From: Microbacterium sp. VKM Ac-2923
GTDB taxonomy: Bacteria > Actinomycetota > Actinomycetes > Actinomycetales > Microbacteriaceae
DNA length: 64,000 nucleotides
Reading direction: 5' to 3'
Assembly (NCBI RefSeq): GCF_022815605.1
Contig: NZ_JALGRP010000001.1
Location: forward strand, 343,715-407,714
Each line of letters opens with the position of its first letter. The first letter of the stretch is position 1. This document shows positions 18,591-29,653 of this stretch, one piece after another. Below the pieces are notes generated by a model, which ran no database searches, was not told where the DNA came from, and saw only the letters and a program-made list of their open reading frames with translations. Position numbers and translations under genes: made by a program.

Positions 18591-20705
18591 GTGGCACAAG
18601 ACGTGCTCACCGACCTGACCAAGGTCCGCAACATCGGCATCATGGCGCACATCGATGCCGGCAAGACGACCACCACCGAGCGCATCCTGTACTACACGGG
18701 AACCAACCACAAGATCGGCGAGACGCACGACGGCGCCTCCACGACCGACTGGATGGAGCAGGAGCAGGAGCGTGGCATCACGATCACCTCCGCTGCTGTC
18801 ACGTGCTTCTGGGACAAGAACCAGATCAACATCATCGACACCCCCGGTCACGTCGACTTCACCGTCGAGGTCGAGCGCTCGCTGCGTGTGCTCGATGGCG
18901 CCGTCGCCGTCTTCGACGGCAAGGAGGGCGTCGAGCCCCAGTCCGAGACCGTGTGGCGTCAGGCTGACAAGTACGACGTCCCCCGCATCTGCTTCGTCAA
19001 CAAGATGGACAAGCTGGGTGCGGACTTCTACTTCACGGTCGACACGATCGTGAACAAGCTCAAGGCCAAGCCGCTGGTCATCCAGCTGCCCATCGGCGTC
19101 GAGAACGACTTCATCGGTGTCGTCGACCTCGTCGAGATGCGCGCGCTGGTGTGGGCGGGCGACGCCAAGGGCGACGTCACGATGGGCGCCAAGTACGACA
19201 TCCAAGAGATCCCGGCCGACATGGCCGACCTCGTGGCCAAGTACCGCGAGGAGCTGCTCGAGACGGTTGCCGAGACCGACGAGGAGCTTCTTGAGAAGCA
19301 CTTCGGTGGCGAAGAGCTCACCGTCGCCGAGATCAAGGCCGCCATCCGCAAGCTGACGGTCAACTCCGACATCTACCCCGTGCTCTGCGGCTCGGCGTTC
19401 AAGAACCGCGGTGTGCAGCCCATGCTGGACGCCGTCATCGACTACCTGCCGTCGCCCCTCGACGTGCCGGCCATCGAAGCGCACGATCCGAAGAACGAAG
19501 AGACGATCATCGAGCGTCACGCCGACCGCGACGAGCCGTTCACGGCTCTCGCGTTCAAGATCGTGACGCACCCGTTCTTCGGTCGCCTGACCTACATCCG
19601 CGTGTACTCGGGTCACCTCGACTCCGGCGCGCAGATCGTCAACTCGACGAAGTCCAAGAAGGAGCGCATCGGGAAGATCTTCCAGATGTACGCCAACAAG
19701 GAGAACCCGGTGCCCTCGGTCACCGCGGGTCACATCTACGCGGTCATCGGCCTCAAGGACACGACCACGGGCGACACCCTGTGCGACTCCGCCAACCAGG
19801 TCGTCCTCGAGTCGATGACCTTCCCCGAGCCGGTCATCGAGGTCGCCATCGAGCCCAAGACCAAGGCCGACCAGGAGAAGCTGGGTCTCGCGATCCAGAA
19901 GCTCGCCGAAGAAGACCCGACGTTCCGTGTCGAGCAGAACAACGACACCGGCCAGACGGTCATCAAGGGCATGGGCGAGCTCCACCTCGATATCCTCGTC
20001 GACCGCATGAAGCGGGAGTTCAAGGTCGAGGCGAACGTCGGAAAGCCGCAGGTGGCGTACCGCGAGACGATCAAGAAGGCCGTCGAGCGTCACGATTACA
20101 CCCACAAGAAGCAGACCGGTGGTTCGGGTCAGTTCGCCAAGATCCAGTTCGCCCTCGAGCCCCTCGAGGTCACGGCCGACAAGACCTACGAGTTCGAGAA
20201 CAAGGTCAGCGGTGGTCGTATCCCGCGCGAGTACATCTCGCCGACCGACCAGGGCTTCCAGGACGCCATGAACGTCGGCGTGCTCGCCGGCTACCCGATG
20301 GTCGGCGTCAAGGCGATCCTGCTCGACGGTGCCTCGCACGATGTCGACTCGTCGGAAATGGCGTTCAAGATCGCCGGCTCGATGGGCTTCAAAGAGGCGG
20401 TCCGTAAGGCAAACCCCATCATCCTCGAGCCGCTCATGTCGGTCGAGGTGCGTACCCCCGAGGAGTACATGGGCGACGTCATCGGCGACCTGAACTCGCG
20501 TCGCGGGCAGATCCAGTCGATGGAAGACGCTCAGGGTGTCAAGGTCGTGCGGGCGCTCGTGCCGCTGTCCGAGATGTTCGGCTACATCGGCGACCTGCGC
20601 TCGAAGACCTCGGGACGCGCCGTGTACTCGATGGAGTTCGACAGCTACGCCGAGGTTCCTCGCGCGGTCGCTGACGAGATCGTCCAGAAGAACAAGGGCG
20701 AGTAA
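18591..20705 (+). CDS. fusA: Translation elongation factor G
   Basis: 704 residues from the GTG at 18591 ([20 protein letters not shown]), chosen because AAGGAAG lies 6-12 bases upstream; upstream in-frame codons lack this. EF-G drives ribosomal translocation. Motifs: G1 [11 protein letters not shown], switch I/G2 [10 protein letters not shown]3 DTPGHVDF, G4 NKMD. Domains II-V follow at normal length. It is the third gene of the str operon, before a strong hairpin and tuf. Confidence 0.98.
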   Translation: MAQDVLTDLTKVRNIGIMAHIDAGKTTTTERILYYTGTNHKIGETHDGASTTDWMEQEQERGITITSAAVTCFWDKNQINIIDTPGHVDFTVEVERSLRVLDGAVAVFDGKEGVEPQSETVWRQADKYDVPRICFVNKMDKLGADFYFTVDTIVNKLKAKPLVIQLPIGVENDFIGVVDLVEMRALVWAGDAKGDVTMGAKYDIQEIPADMADLVAKYREELLETVAETDEELLEKHFGGEELTVAEIKAAIRKLTVNSDIYPVLCGSAFKNRGVQPMLDAVIDYLPSPLDVPAIEAHDPKNEETIIERHADRDEPFTALAFKIVTHPFFGRLTYIRVYSGHLDSGAQIVNSTKSKKERIGKIFQMYANKENPVPSVTAGHIYAVIGLKDTTTGDTLCDSANQVVLESMTFPEPVIEVAIEPKTKADQEKLGLAIQKLAEEDPTFRVEQNNDTGQTVIKGMGELHLDILVDRMKREFKVEANVGKPQVAYRETIKKAVERHDYTHKKQTGGSGQFAKIQFALEPLEVTADKTYEFENKVSGGRIPREYISPTDQGFQDAMNVGVLAGYPMVGVKAILLDGASHDVDSSEMAFKIAGSMGFKEAVRKANPIILEPLMSVEVRTPEEYMGDVIGDLNSRRGQIQSMEDAQGVKVVRALVPLSEMFGYIGDLRSKTSGRAVYSMEFDSYAEVPRAVADEIVQKNKGE

Positions 20706-20717
20706 AACCGCTCTCAT

Positions 20718-20758
20718 GGATGCCGGGAACCCGAGGTTCCCCCGGGTTCCCGGCATCC
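20718..20758 (+). terminator. 15-bp hairpin between fusA and tuf
   Basis: GGATGCCGGGAACCC (20718-20732) and its exact complement GGGTTCCCGGCATCC (20744-20758) form a perfect 15-bp stem with an 11-base loop. No T-tract follows, so it may be a partial terminator or processing site that adjusts tuf relative to fusA rather than a full stop. Confidence 0.65.
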
Positions 20759-20865
20759 ACTCAAACTGAATACCGACTCTCTAGTAATCTGAGAACCATC
20801 CCCGCGAAGAACCGGTCGCAATCCAGTGCCCGAGACCTCGCAACCAACGTCCTGAGGAGGACCCA

Positions 20866-22059
20866 GTGGCTAAGGCCAAGTTCGAGCGGACCAAGCCGCA
20901 CGTGAACATCGGAACGATCGGTCACGTCGACCACGGCAAGACCACGCTCACCGCTGCCATCTCGAAGGTGCTCGCCGACAAGTTCCCGTCGGCCACCAAC
21001 GTCCAGCGTGACTTCGCGTCGATCGACTCGGCGCCGGAAGAGCGTCAGCGTGGTATCACGATCAACATCTCGCACGTCGAGTACGAGACCCCCAAGCGTC
21101 ACTACGCTCACGTCGACGCGCCCGGCCACGCCGACTACATCAAGAACATGATCACCGGTGCCGCGCAGATGGACGGCGCGATCCTCGTGGTCGCCGCCAC
21201 CGACGGCCCGATGGCGCAGACGCGTGAGCACGTGCTGCTCGCCAAGCAGGTCGGCGTGCCCTACCTGCTCGTCGCGCTCAACAAGAGCGACATGGTCGAC
21301 GACGAGGAGATCCTGGAGCTCGTCGAGCTCGAGGTGCGCGAGCTTCTCTCGTCGCAGGACTTCGACGGCGATAACGCTCCCGTCGTCCGCGTCTCGGGCC
21401 TCAAGGCTCTCGAGGGTGACGAGCAGTGGGTCAACGCCATCGTCGAGCTCATGGAAGCCGTCGACGAGTCGATCCCCGACCCGGTGCGCGACAAGGACAA
21501 GCCGTTCCTCATGCCCATCGAGGACGTCTTCACCATCACCGGCCGTGGCACGGTCGTCACGGGCCGCGCAGAGCGCGGAACCCTCGGCATCAACTCCGAG
21601 GTCGAGATCGTCGGCATCCGCCCGACGCAGAAGACCACGGTCACCGGTATCGAGATGTTCCACAAGCAGCTCGACGAGGCCTGGGCCGGCGAGAACTGTG
21701 GTCTGCTCCTCCGCGGCACCAAGCGTGACGACGTCGAGCGCGGCCAGGTCGTCGTGAAGCCCGGTTCGGTCACCCCGCACACCAACTTCGAGGGCACGGC
21801 GTACATCCTGTCCAAGGAAGAGGGCGGCCGCCACAACCCGTTCTTCACGAACTACCGCCCGCAGTTCTACTTCCGCACCACCGACGTCACCGGCGTCATC
21901 ACGCTGCCCGAGGGCACCGAGATGGTCATGCCCGGCGACACCACGGAGATGTCGGTCGAGCTCATTCAGCCGATCGCCATGGAAGAGGGCCTCGGCTACG
22001 CGATCCGTGAGGGTGGCCGCACCGTCGGCGCCGGCACGGTGACCAAGATCGTCAAGTAA
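20866..22059 (+). CDS. tuf: Translation elongation factor Tu
   Basis: 397 residues from a GTG start ([20 protein letters not shown]) behind GAGGAGG. EF-Tu delivers aminoacyl-tRNA to the ribosome. G1 [11 protein letters not shown]2 [13 protein letters not shown]3 DAPGHADY and G4 NKSD are all present, as are domains II and III. It follows fusA after 160 bases that include a hairpin, so it may be both co-transcribed and expressed from its own promoter. A UUCG-loop terminator follows. Confidence 0.98.
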   Translation: MAKAKFERTKPHVNIGTIGHVDHGKTTLTAAISKVLADKFPSATNVQRDFASIDSAPEERQRGITINISHVEYETPKRHYAHVDAPGHADYIKNMITGAAQMDGAILVVAATDGPMAQTREHVLLAKQVGVPYLLVALNKSDMVDDEEILELVELEVRELLSSQDFDGDNAPVVRVSGLKALEGDEQWVNAIVELMEAVDESIPDPVRDKDKPFLMPIEDVFTITGRGTVVTGRAERGTLGINSEVEIVGIRPTQKTTVTGIEMFHKQLDEAWAGENCGLLLRGTKRDDVERGQVVVKPGSVTPHTNFEGTAYILSKEEGGRHNPFFTNYRPQFYFRTTDVTGVITLPEGTEMVMPGDTTEMSVELIQPIAMEEGLGYAIREGGRTVGAGTVTKIVK

Positions 22060-22080
22060 GTCTCTTCGACTTCACTCGGC

Positions 22081-22106
22081 AAGGCCGGACCTTCGGGTCC
22101 GGCCTT
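22081..22106 (+). terminator. Rho-independent terminator of tuf
   Basis: AAGGCCGGACC (22081-22091), tetraloop TTCG, then GGTCCGGCCTT (22096-22106): a perfect 11-bp stem with a stable UUCG loop, about 20 bases after the tuf stop and followed by TGTCGTT. This ends the str operon. Confidence 0.85.
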
Positions 22107-22140
22107 TGTCGTTCCCGGTCGCGGCGACATGCGGAGACTT

Positions 22141-22200
22141 CCGTTCACGGTCCTGGGCACTCCACAATGAACGGGAGGTCGGCACGGTGGTCGGCACGGA
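22141..22200 (+). promoter_or_regulatory. Inverted repeat and tandem 12-mer upstream of the antitoxin-like gene
   Basis: CCGTTCA (22141-22147) and TGAACGG (22168-22174) form a perfect 7-base inverted repeat. Directly after it, GGTCGGCACGGT (22177-22188) and GGTCGGCACGGA (22189-22200) are tandem copies differing in the last base. Both lie within 80 bases of the gene start and look like regulatory structure, either an operator or an RNA leader. Which one cannot be told from sequence alone. Confidence 0.4.
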
Positions 22201-22216
22201 TCATGAAGGAGACGTC

Positions 22217-22435
22217 ATGAGCGGCGTGGATGACATCATCGCCAAGGGCAAGAAGCTCCTCGACGACAATCGCGACAAGATCGAAGAAGCGCTGAAGAGC
22301 GAGAAGGCCGAAGAGGTCAGCGACAAGGTGCTCGACGGCGCCGCGGACGCGATCAAGAAGGTGGTGCCGGCGGAGCACCATGCCAAGGTCGACGAGGTGC
22401 GCGCGAACGTCGACAAGAACATCGGCAACGCCTGA
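22217..22435 (+). CDS. Small MT0933-type antitoxin-like protein
   Basis: 72 residues. The ATG at 22217 follows GAAGGAGA. The chain (MSGVDDIIAKGKKLLDDNRD...) is highly charged and predicted almost fully helical, with no membrane or signal segment. It matches the general pattern of the MT0933-like antitoxin family (short, Lys/Glu/Asp rich, KxKxLLxxNxDKI). No toxin gene lies beside it; the neighbours are tuf and the S10 operon. Many such proteins in actinobacteria are orphans whose function is not established, so antitoxin is a family name rather than a demonstrated role. It likely has its own promoter after the tuf terminator. Confidence 0.75.
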   Translation: MSGVDDIIAKGKKLLDDNRDKIEEALKSEKAEEVSDKVLDGAADAIKKVVPAEHHAKVDEVRANVDKNIGNA

Positions 22436-22444
22436 AGCGAACGC

Positions 22445-22484
22445 ACGGCGGCTCCGCTCCCGGTCACGGGGGTGGCGCCGCCGT
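22445..22484 (+). terminator. Possible terminator after the antitoxin-like gene
   Basis: ACGGCGGC (22445-22452) pairs with GCCGCCGT (22477-22484) across a 24-base loop, followed by CTTTC. The large loop makes it a moderate candidate. Confidence 0.4.
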
Positions 22485-22532
22485 CTTTCGCGTCGGGGAT
22501 GCTGAGCAAACACCCCACGCGACACGCCCGGG

Positions 22533-22562
22533 TTTGCGACACGCCCGAGCGGTACGTAGACT
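22533..22562 (+). promoter_or_regulatory. S10 operon promoter (TTGCGA-18-TAGACT)
   Basis: TTGCGA at 22533-22538 and TAGACT at 22557-22562 with an 18-base spacer. The predicted start near 22569 leaves a leader of about 300 bases before rpsJ. Confidence 0.7.
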
Positions 22563-22871
22563 AGACCAGTTCCACATTCCGGCGTGCGCTCGGCGCGCGC
22601 CAGGATCACTGTCTCGGCAGTGCACAGGCGGCGCATAAGCGCAGGGTCCTGGGCCGCGGGCAGCAGAACAGACACCGAACCCCTTCATCCTTCACGGGAT
22701 TCGCGCGCGTGCGTGCGAGGGGCGGGCCGGCCGCCGAGGCGTCCGGTTTGACAGCTGAACAGCGGTGCAGCATCTCTCGCGCGAGCGAGGGGAAGTGCCA
22801 GGGTGCGTCAGCACCACCGTGCGTCCAATGCCCCAGGTCGGGTAAGACGCGAGAAAGAGAGAGAGCAGACA

Positions 22872-23180
22872 ATGGCGGGACAGAAGATCCGCATTCGCCT
22901 GAAGTCGTACGACCACGCCGGACTCGATTCGTCGGCGCGCAAGATCGTCGACACCGTGACCCGTGCCGGCGCCACCGTGGTGGGCCCGGTTCCCCTTCCG
23001 ACCGAGAAGAACGTCGTGTGCGTCATCCGGTCGCCCCACAAGTACAAGGACAGCCGCGAGCACTTCGAGATGCGCACCCACAAGCGCCTCATCGACATCA
23101 TCGACCCGACGCCCAAGGCCGTCGACTCGCTGATGCGCCTCGACCTCCCGGCCGATGTCAACATCGAGATCAAGCTCTGA
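22872..23180 (+). CDS. rpsJ: 30S ribosomal protein S10
   Basis: 102 residues ([19 protein letters not shown]), the usual length, with the conserved [20 protein letters not shown] segment. The start is preceded by GAGAGAGAGCAG. S10 is part of the 30S head and also joins the NusB antitermination complex. First gene of the S10 operon; rplC follows after 8 bases. Confidence 0.98.
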   Translation: MAGQKIRIRLKSYDHAGLDSSARKIVDTVTRAGATVVGPVPLPTEKNVVCVIRSPHKYKDSREHFEMRTHKRLIDIIDPTPKAVDSLMRLDLPADVNIEIKL

Positions 23181-23188
23181 GGTTCGAC

Positions 23189-23848
23189 ATGGCTGACATC
23201 AACTCCAAGATCACCAAGGGCCTCCTCGGCACCAAGCTCGGCATGACCCAGGTGTGGGACGAGAACGGCAAGCTCGTTCCCGTCACCGTCATCGAGGTCG
23301 CGCCGAACGTCGTGACCCAGCTGCGCTCGCTCGAGAAAGACGGCTACAACGCCGTCCAGATCGGCTACGGCCAGATCGACCCCCGCAAGGTGAACAAGCC
23401 CCTCACGGCGCACTTCGACGCCGCCGGTGTCACCCCGCGCCGTCACCTCGCCGAGGTTCGCACCGCGGATGCCGCCGACTACGCGCTGGGCCAGGAGCTC
23501 ACCGTCGACGGTCTCTTCGAGGCCGGTCAGCTGGTCGACGTGGTCGGCACCAGCAAGGGCAAGGGCACCGCGGGTGTCATGAAGCGTCACAACTTCAAGG
23601 GTGTCTCCGCTTCGCACGGTGCGCACCGCAACCACCGTAAGCCCGGTTCGATCGGCGCCTCGTCGACCCCGAGCCGTGTCTTCAAGGGCATGCGCATGGC
23701 CGGCCGTATGGGTGGCGAGCGCGTGACCGTCCTCAACCTCACGGTGCACGCCGTCGACGCCGAGAAGGGACTGATGCTCGTCAAGGGCGCCGTCCCCGGT
23801 GCTCGTGGCCGCATCGTCTACGTCCGCAACGCAGTGAAGGGTGCCTGA
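23189..23848 (+). CDS. rplC: 50S ribosomal protein L3
   Basis: 219 residues from ATG ([21 protein letters not shown]). The central loop [23 protein letters not shown] approaches the peptidyl transferase centre and is intact. L3 initiates 50S assembly. The normal S10 operon position between rpsJ and rplD is kept. Confidence 0.98.
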   Translation: MADINSKITKGLLGTKLGMTQVWDENGKLVPVTVIEVAPNVVTQLRSLEKDGYNAVQIGYGQIDPRKVNKPLTAHFDAAGVTPRRHLAEVRTADAADYALGQELTVDGLFEAGQLVDVVGTSKGKGTAGVMKRHNFKGVSASHGAHRNHRKPGSIGASSTPSRVFKGMRMAGRMGGERVTVLNLTVHAVDAEKGLMLVKGAVPGARGRIVYVRNAVKGA

Positions 23849-23850
23849 AC

Positions 23851-24513
23851 ATGGCTGACTCGACTCTCGCGCTCGACGTCGTGAAGGCCGACGGCAACAA
23901 AGCAGGCTCGGTCGAGCTGCCCGCCGCGCTCTTCGACGTCAAGACGAACATCCCCCTCATCCACCAGGTCGTCGTGGCGCAGCGCGCTGCGGCTCGCCAG
24001 GGCACGCACTCGACCAAGCGTCGTGGCGAGGTCTCGGGTGCCGGACGCAAGCCCTTCAAGCAGAAGGGCACCGGTAACGCCCGTCAGGGCTCGATCCGCG
24101 CGCCGCACATGACCGGTGGTGGCATCGTCCACGGGCCCAAGCCCCGCGACTACAGCCAGCGCACCCCCAAGAAGATGATCGCCGCCGCGCTCCTGGGCGC
24201 GCTGAGCGACCGTGCTCGTGGGCAGCGTCTGCACATCGTCGACAGCTTCGCCATCGAGGGTGCGCCTTCGACCAAGGCCGCTGCCGCCGCGCTCAAGGCT
24301 CTCGGTGCCGTCAAGAACGTCCTCGTGGTCATCGATCGCGACGACGAGCTGACGATCAAGAGCGTACGCAACCTCGCGTACGTCCACGTGCTGACCGTCG
24401 GCCAGCTGAACACCTACGACGTGATCGTCTCCGACGACATCGTCTTCACCAAGGCCGCCTACGACACGTTCGTCGCGTCGAAGGCTGCGGCCACCGAGGA
24501 GGTCTCGGCATGA
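23851..24513 (+). CDS. rplD: 50S ribosomal protein L4
   Basis: 220 residues ([20 protein letters not shown]). The extended loop that lines the exit tunnel ([25 protein letters not shown] region, about residues 52-75) is present without changes I can recognise as macrolide-type. It starts 2 bases after rplC, and its stop overlaps rplW (ATGA). Confidence 0.97.
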   Translation: MADSTLALDVVKADGNKAGSVELPAALFDVKTNIPLIHQVVVAQRAAARQGTHSTKRRGEVSGAGRKPFKQKGTGNARQGSIRAPHMTGGGIVHGPKPRDYSQRTPKKMIAAALLGALSDRARGQRLHIVDSFAIEGAPSTKAAAAALKALGAVKNVLVVIDRDDELTIKSVRNLAYVHVLTVGQLNTYDVIVSDDIVFTKAAYDTFVASKAAATEEVSA

Positions 24514-24809
24514 CCACCGTCAACAAGGACCCGCGCGACATCATCCTGAAGCCGGTCGTCTCCGAGAAGAGCTACTCGCTCATCGACGAGGGCAAGTACA
24601 CCTTCCTGGTGGACCCCCGTGCCTCGAAGACCGAGATCAAGCTCGCGATCGAGAAGATCTTCAGCGTCAAGGTGGCCTCGGTCAACACGATCAACCGCGT
24701 GGGCAAGGCCCGTCGCACCCGCTTCGGCATCGGCAAGCGCAAGGACACCAAGCGCGCCATCGTCTCGCTGAAGTCGGGCACCATCGACATCTTCACGTCT
24801 GTCGGCTGA
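24510..24809 (+). CDS. rplW: 50S ribosomal protein L23
   Basis: 99 residues starting at an ATG that overlaps the rplD stop by four bases. The chain has the typical [16 protein letters not shown] opening and ends in the conserved [10 protein letters not shown] segment. L23 sits at the exit tunnel and is the docking site for trigger factor and SRP. Confidence 0.97.
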   Translation: MTTVNKDPRDIILKPVVSEKSYSLIDEGKYTFLVDPRASKTEIKLAIEKIFSVKVASVNTINRVGKARRTRFGIGKRKDTKRAIVSLKSGTIDIFTSVG

Positions 24810-24833
24810 CGGTCGGGATAGAGGACAAGAACA

Positions 24834-25673
<840 letters not shown>

Positions 25674-25685
25674 GAGTAGAGGAAG

Positions 25686-25967
25686 ATGCCTCGCAGCCTT
25701 AAGAAGGGCCCCTTCGTCGACGAGCACCTGCTTCGCAAGGTCGTCTCGCAGAACGAAGCCGGTTCGAAGAACGTCATCAAGACCTGGTCGCGCCGTTCGA
25801 TGATCATCCCCGCCATGCTGGGACACACCATCGCCGTGCACGACGGTCGCAAGCACATCCCCGTGTTCGTGACCGAGACCATGGTCGGCCACAAGCTGGG
25901 CGAGTTCTCGCCCACCCGCACCTTCCGCGGCCACGTGAAGGACGACAAGAAGGGCCGTCGCCGCTAA
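25686..25967 (+). CDS. rpsS: 30S ribosomal protein S19
   Basis: 93 residues ([16 protein letters not shown]), standard length, with the [23 protein letters not shown] core. S19 binds 16S rRNA in the head with S13. The binding site AGAGGAAG precedes the start. Confidence 0.98.
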   Translation: MPRSLKKGPFVDEHLLRKVVSQNEAGSKNVIKTWSRRSMIIPAMLGHTIAVHDGRKHIPVFVTETMVGHKLGEFSPTRTFRGHVKDDKKGRRR

Positions 25968-25989
25968 GGCGACCGAGGAGGAGAGAGAA

Positions 25990-26388
25990 ATGGTGGAGTC
26001 CATCGCACGTGTGCGACACATCCGCGTGACCCCTCAGAAGGCTCGTCGCGTCGTCGCGCTCATCAAGGGCAAGCAGGCCGAAGAGGCCCTGGCCATCCTG
26101 AAGTTCGCGCCGCAGGGCGCGAGCGAGCCGATCTACAAGCTCGTCGCCTCGGCGATCGCGAACGCTCGCGTCACCGCTGACAAGACGAACGACTACCTGG
26201 ACGATGCAGACCTGTACGTGAAGAACGCGTACGTCGACGAGGGAACGACGCTGAAGCGTTTCCGTCCCCGCGCACAGGGTCGCGCCTTCCAGATCAAGAA
26301 GCGCACGAGCCACATCACGGTCGTGCTCGCGACGCCGGAAAACGCTGTTGCGGCTCCGGCGCGCGCCAACAAGAAGGCGAGCAAGTAA
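25990..26388 (+). CDS. rplV: 50S ribosomal protein L22
   Basis: 132 residues ([21 protein letters not shown]). The beta-hairpin tip [21 protein letters not shown], which reaches the exit tunnel, is complete. A short Lys/Ala-rich C-terminal tail is added. GGAGGAGAGAG precedes the ATG. Its stop overlaps the rpsC start (TAATG). Confidence 0.97.
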   Translation: MVESIARVRHIRVTPQKARRVVALIKGKQAEEALAILKFAPQGASEPIYKLVASAIANARVTADKTNDYLDDADLYVKNAYVDEGTTLKRFRPRAQGRAFQIKKRTSHITVVLATPENAVAAPARANKKASK

Positions 26389-27146
26389 TGGGACAGAAGG
26401 TCAACCCGTACGGCTTCCGCCTCGGCATCACCACCGACCATGTGTCGCGGTGGTTCTCGGACTCGACGAAGGCCGGTCAGCGTTACGCCGACTACCTCGC
26501 CGAGGACATCAAGATCCGTCGCCTGCTGACCACGTCGCTCGACCGCGCCGGCGTCAGCAACATCGAGATCGAGCGCACGCGTGACCGCGTCCGCGTCGAC
26601 ATCCACACCGCCCGTCCGGGCATCGTGATCGGTCGCCGCGGCGCCGAGGCCGAGCGCATCCGCGCCGACCTCGAGAAGCTCACCAGCAAGCAGATCCAGC
26701 TGAACATCCTCGAGGTGAAGAACCCCGAGGCTGACGCTCAGCTGGTCGCGCAGGGTGTCGCCGAGCAGCTCACCGGTCGCGTGGCGTTCCGTCGCGCGAT
26801 GCGCAAGGGTCTGCAGGGGGCTCAGCGCGCCGGCGCCAAGGGTGTCCGCATCCAGGTGTCGGGTCGTCTCGGCGGCGCCGAGATGAGCCGCTCGGAGTTC
26901 TACCGCGAAGGCCGTGTGCCCCTGCACACCCTGCGTGCGAACATCGACTACGGCTTCTACGAGGCCAAGACCACCTTCGGCCGCATCGGCGTGAAGGTGT
27001 GGATCTACAAGGGCGACCTCACCAACAAGGAGCTCGCCCGCGAGCAGGCCAATGCGCCGAAGTCGCGCGGTCGTGACGACCGCGGTGGCGACCGTCGTCG
27101 TGGCCCGCGCAACGAGGCCCCCGTGGCAGAAGGAGCGTCGGCGTAA
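26388..27146 (+). CDS. rpsC: 30S ribosomal protein S3
   Basis: 252 residues ([20 protein letters not shown]). The KH domain motif [13 protein letters not shown] and C-terminal [12 protein letters not shown] segment are present. The last 35 residues are a charged extension ([16 protein letters not shown]), longer than in E. coli and common in actinobacteria. S3 contributes to mRNA entry. Its stop overlaps rplP (TAATG). Confidence 0.97.
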   Translation: MGQKVNPYGFRLGITTDHVSRWFSDSTKAGQRYADYLAEDIKIRRLLTTSLDRAGVSNIEIERTRDRVRVDIHTARPGIVIGRRGAEAERIRADLEKLTSKQIQLNILEVKNPEADAQLVAQGVAEQLTGRVAFRRAMRKGLQGAQRAGAKGVRIQVSGRLGGAEMSRSEFYREGRVPLHTLRANIDYGFYEAKTTFGRIGVKVWIYKGDLTNKELAREQANAPKSRGRDDRGGDRRRGPRNEAPVAEGASA

Positions 27147-27565
27147 TGCTCATCCCCCGCAAGGTCAAGTACCGCAAGCAGCACCACCCGGGTCGCTCGG
27201 GTCAGGCCACCGGTGGCACCACGGTGTCGTTCGGTGAGTACGGCATCCAGGCGCTGACTCCCGCGTATGTGACCAACCGTCAGATCGAGTCCGCTCGTAT
27301 CGCGATGACCCGTCACATCAAGCGTGGTGGAAAGGTGTGGATCAACATCTACCCCGACCGCCCGCTGACCAAGAAGCCGGCGGAAACCCGCATGGGTTCC
27401 GGTAAGGGTTCGCCGGAGTGGTGGGTCGCCAACGTCAAGCCGGGTCGCGTGCTGTTCGAGGTCGCTGGTGTCGATGAGACACTCGCCCGCGAGGCACTGA
27501 CCCGTGCCATTCACAAGCTGCCCCTGAAGGCACGCATCATCAAGCGCGAGGAGGGCGACGCGTAA
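27146..27565 (+). CDS. rplP: 50S ribosomal protein L16
   Basis: 139 residues ([20 protein letters not shown]). Conserved [20 protein letters not shown] is present. L16 contacts the A-site tRNA elbow. The start overlaps the rpsC stop and its own stop overlaps rpmC (TAATG), so the three are translationally coupled. Confidence 0.98.
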   Translation: MLIPRKVKYRKQHHPGRSGQATGGTTVSFGEYGIQALTPAYVTNRQIESARIAMTRHIKRGGKVWINIYPDRPLTKKPAETRMGSGKGSPEWWVANVKPGRVLFEVAGVDETLAREALTRAIHKLPLKARIIKREEGDA

Positions 27566-27876
27566 TGGCGATCGGCACCAAGCAGCTCGCCCCGAGCGAG
27601 CTCGACACATTCGAAGACCAGCGCCTCGTCGAGGAACTGCGCAAGGCCAAGGAAGAGTTGTTCAACCTCCGCTTCCAGTCGGCTACCGGCCAGCTCGAGA
27701 GCCACGGTCGCATCCGTGCAGTCAAGCGCGACATCGCGCGTCTGTACACGGTGATCCGCGAGCGCGAGCTCGGCATCCGCGCCACCCCGGCCCCGGTCGA
27801 GGCGACGAAGGCGAAGAAGAGCAAGGCGAAGAAGGCGGACGCCGCTGACGACGCCACGAAGGAAGAGGCGGAGTAA
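27565..27876 (+). CDS. rpmC: 50S ribosomal protein L29 with C-terminal extension
   Basis: 103 residues against about 60-70 in most bacteria. The L29 core ([20 protein letters not shown], then [14 protein letters not shown] and [12 protein letters not shown]) occupies residues about 8-72. The remaining 30 residues are a Lys/Ala/Asp/Glu-rich tail. L29 helps form the chaperone docking platform at the tunnel exit. Its stop overlaps the rpsQ start. Confidence 0.95.
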   Translation: MAIGTKQLAPSELDTFEDQRLVEELRKAKEELFNLRFQSATGQLESHGRIRAVKRDIARLYTVIRERELGIRATPAPVEATKAKKSKAKKADAADDATKEEAE

Positions 27877-28202
27877 TGGCTACCGCGAAGAAGGCCGAGG
27901 CGCAGGTCGCCGGGCACGAGCACGCCGAGAACGATGTCCGTGACGAGGACGCACGCGGTTACCGCAAGTCCCGTCGTGGCTACGTCGTGAGCGACAAGAT
28001 GGACAAGACGATCGTCGTCGAGGTCGAGGACCGCGTGAAGCACCCGCTTTACGGCAAGGTCATCCGTCGCACCTCGAAGGTCAAGGCGCACGACGAGTCC
28101 AACTCGGCGGGCATCGGCGACCTCGTCGTCATCAACGAGACCCGTCCGCTCAGCGCCACCAAGCGCTGGCGTCTGGTCGAGATCCTCGAGAAGGCCAAGT
28201 AA
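27876..28202 (+). CDS. rpsQ: 30S ribosomal protein S17 with N-terminal extension
   Basis: 108 residues. The S17 core begins near residue 26 ([20 protein letters not shown]) and ends [13 protein letters not shown]. The first 25 residues are an Ala/Glu/His-rich extension absent from E. coli. The overlap with the rpmC stop supports this start, although an internal start cannot be excluded. Confidence 0.95.
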   Translation: MATAKKAEAQVAGHEHAENDVRDEDARGYRKSRRGYVVSDKMDKTIVVEVEDRVKHPLYGKVIRRTSKVKAHDESNSAGIGDLVVINETRPLSATKRWRLVEILEKAK

Positions 28203-28237
28203 GCCTCGCGGCTCACTTGGAATCCAAGGAGTAAACA

Positions 28238-28606
28238 GTGATTCAGAACGAATCCCGGCTGAAGGTCGCCGACAACACCGGCGCCAAGGAGCTGCTCACC
28301 ATCCGCGTGCTCGGCGGCTCGAACCGTCGTTACGCCGGACTCGGTGACGTCATCGTCGCCACGGTCAAGGACGCGATCCCCGGCGGAAACGTCAAGAAGG
28401 GTGACGTGGTCAAGGCCGTCGTCGTCCGCGTCGTGAAGCAGACCCGCCGTCCCGACGGCTCCTACATCAAGTTCGACGAGAACGCCGCCGTGATCCTGAA
28501 GAGCGACGGGGAGCCCCGCGGCACCCGCATCTTCGGACCGGTCGGCCGCGAGCTTCGTGACAAGAAGTTCATGAAGATCGTCTCGCTCGCCCCGGAGGTC
28601 ATTTGA
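28238..28606 (+). CDS. rplN: 50S ribosomal protein L14
   Basis: 122 residues from a GTG start ([20 protein letters not shown]) behind AAGGAG. Standard length and conserved throughout, ending [14 protein letters not shown]14 forms an intersubunit bridge and binds the silencing factor RsfS. It is separated from rpsQ by 35 bases, the usual S10/spc operon boundary, but no terminator is visible there. Confidence 0.98.
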   Translation: MIQNESRLKVADNTGAKELLTIRVLGGSNRRYAGLGDVIVATVKDAIPGGNVKKGDVVKAVVVRVVKQTRRPDGSYIKFDENAAVILKSDGEPRGTRIFGPVGRELRDKKFMKIVSLAPEVI

Positions 28607-28608
28607 TC

Positions 28609-28968
28609 ATGGCGAAAATCAAAAAGGGCGACCTGGTTCAGGTCATCTCGGGCGCTAAGCCCGAGCGTGGCGGCGACCGCGGCAAGCAGGGTAAGGTCCT
28701 CGAGGTCCTCACCGAGCAGAACCGCGTCATCGTCGAGGGCGTGAACTACGTCACCAAGCACAACCGCGTGGGTCAGTCCCAGCGCGGCACCAAGACCGGC
28801 GGCATCGAGACGTTCGAGGCCCCGATCCACATCTCCAACGTCGCGCTCGTCGACCCCTCGACCAAGAAGCCGACTCGCGTCGGCCGCCGTGTCGAGGAGC
28901 AGGTGAAGGACGGCGTCAAGCGCATCGTCCGCGTGCGCTACGCGAAGAAGTCAGGTAAGGACCTCTGA
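28609..28968 (+). CDS. rplX: 50S ribosomal protein L24
   Basis: 119 residues ([20 protein letters not shown]), starting 2 bases after the rplN stop. The KOW motif region ([10 protein letters not shown]...[10 protein letters not shown]) is present. L24 is one of the first proteins to bind 23S rRNA in 50S assembly. rplE follows after 2 bases. Confidence 0.97.
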   Translation: MAKIKKGDLVQVISGAKPERGGDRGKQGKVLEVLTEQNRVIVEGVNYVTKHNRVGQSQRGTKTGGIETFEAPIHISNVALVDPSTKKPTRVGRRVEEQVKDGVKRIVRVRYAKKSGKDL

Positions 28969-28970
28969 AC

Positions 28971-29561
28971 ATGAGCACCGTGACTGCCGCGGAGACTGGC
29001 AAGATCCAGCCCCGCCTCAAGCAGAAGTACAACGCCGAGATCAAGAAAGCGCTGCAGGACGAGTTCGGCTACGAGAACGTCATGCAGATCCCCGGTCTGG
29101 TCAAGGTCGTCGTGAACACGGGTGTCGGCGAGGCCGCTCGCGACAGCAAGGTGATCGATGGTGCGGTCGACGACCTCACCAAGATCACCGGTCAGAAGCC
29201 CATCGTCACCAAGGCCCGCAAGTCCATCGCACAGTTCAAGCTGCGCGAGGGCCAGGCCATCGGTGCGCACGTGACCCTCCGCGGCGACCGTGCCTGGGAG
29301 TTCGTCGACCGTCTCGTCAACCTCGCGCTGCCCCGAATCCGCGACTTCCGCGGCCTGTCGTCCAAGCAGTTCGACGGCAATGGCAACTACACCTTCGGTC
29401 TCCAGGAGCAGTCCGTGTTCCACGAGATCGACCAGGACCGCATCGACCGCGTGCGTGGTTTCGACATCACCATCGTCACCACCGCCAAGACCGACGACGA
29501 GGGCCGTTCGCTGCTGCGCCAGCTCGGCTTCCCGTTCCAGTCGGCCGACGCGCAGGCCTGA
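28971..29561 (+). CDS. rplE: 50S ribosomal protein L5
   Basis: 196 residues ([20 protein letters not shown]). Conserved core: [15 protein letters not shown] and [22 protein letters not shown]5 binds 5S rRNA. In most bacteria rpsN or rpsZ (S14) follows rplE directly; here a hairpin and rpsH follow instead, so the S14 gene must be elsewhere in the genome. Confidence 0.98.
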   Translation: MSTVTAAETGKIQPRLKQKYNAEIKKALQDEFGYENVMQIPGLVKVVVNTGVGEAARDSKVIDGAVDDLTKITGQKPIVTKARKSIAQFKLREGQAIGAHVTLRGDRAWEFVDRLVNLALPRIRDFRGLSSKQFDGNGNYTFGLQEQSVFHEIDQDRIDRVRGFDITIVTTAKTDDEGRSLLRQLGFPFQSADAQA

Positions 29562-29567
29562 CCCCAT

Positions 29568-29591
29568 GGGCCCCCGGAAATCCGGGGGCCC
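29568..29591 (+). terminator. Hairpin between rplE and rpsH
   Basis: GGGCCCCCGGA (29568-29578) and TCCGGGGGCCC (29581-29591) form an almost closed 11-bp stem. No T-tract follows and rpsH continues 60 bases later, so it is more likely an attenuator or processing hairpin than a full terminator. It occupies the place where rpsN normally lies. Confidence 0.55.
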
Positions 29592-29653
29592 CTCATCGAA
29601 GGTCGACTGTCGCGTAACGGCAGTCGAAACCTCATGAAAGAAAGAAGCAACAC

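Larger units (their letters stand above)
22436..22871 (+). other. Intergenic region and S10-operon leader
   Basis: 436 bases without a convincing gene. It holds a weak hairpin after the antitoxin-like gene (22445-22484), the S10 promoter (22533-22562) and a transcribed leader of about 300 bases. The leader is GC-rich and probably structured; S10 leaders in some bacteria bind L4 for autoregulation, but I cannot show that here. Confidence 0.55.

Noticed and set aside
18561..20756. A 731-codon open frame antisense to fusA
   Set aside because: Product is Leu/Asp/Val/Arg rich without motifs; fusA on the other strand is certain.
20766..20787. tuf promoter from CTGAAT and TAGTAA
   Set aside because: The spacing is only 10 bases, too short for a standard promoter; a similar AACTGAATAC word before rpsM (36490-36499) is not enough to define a motif.
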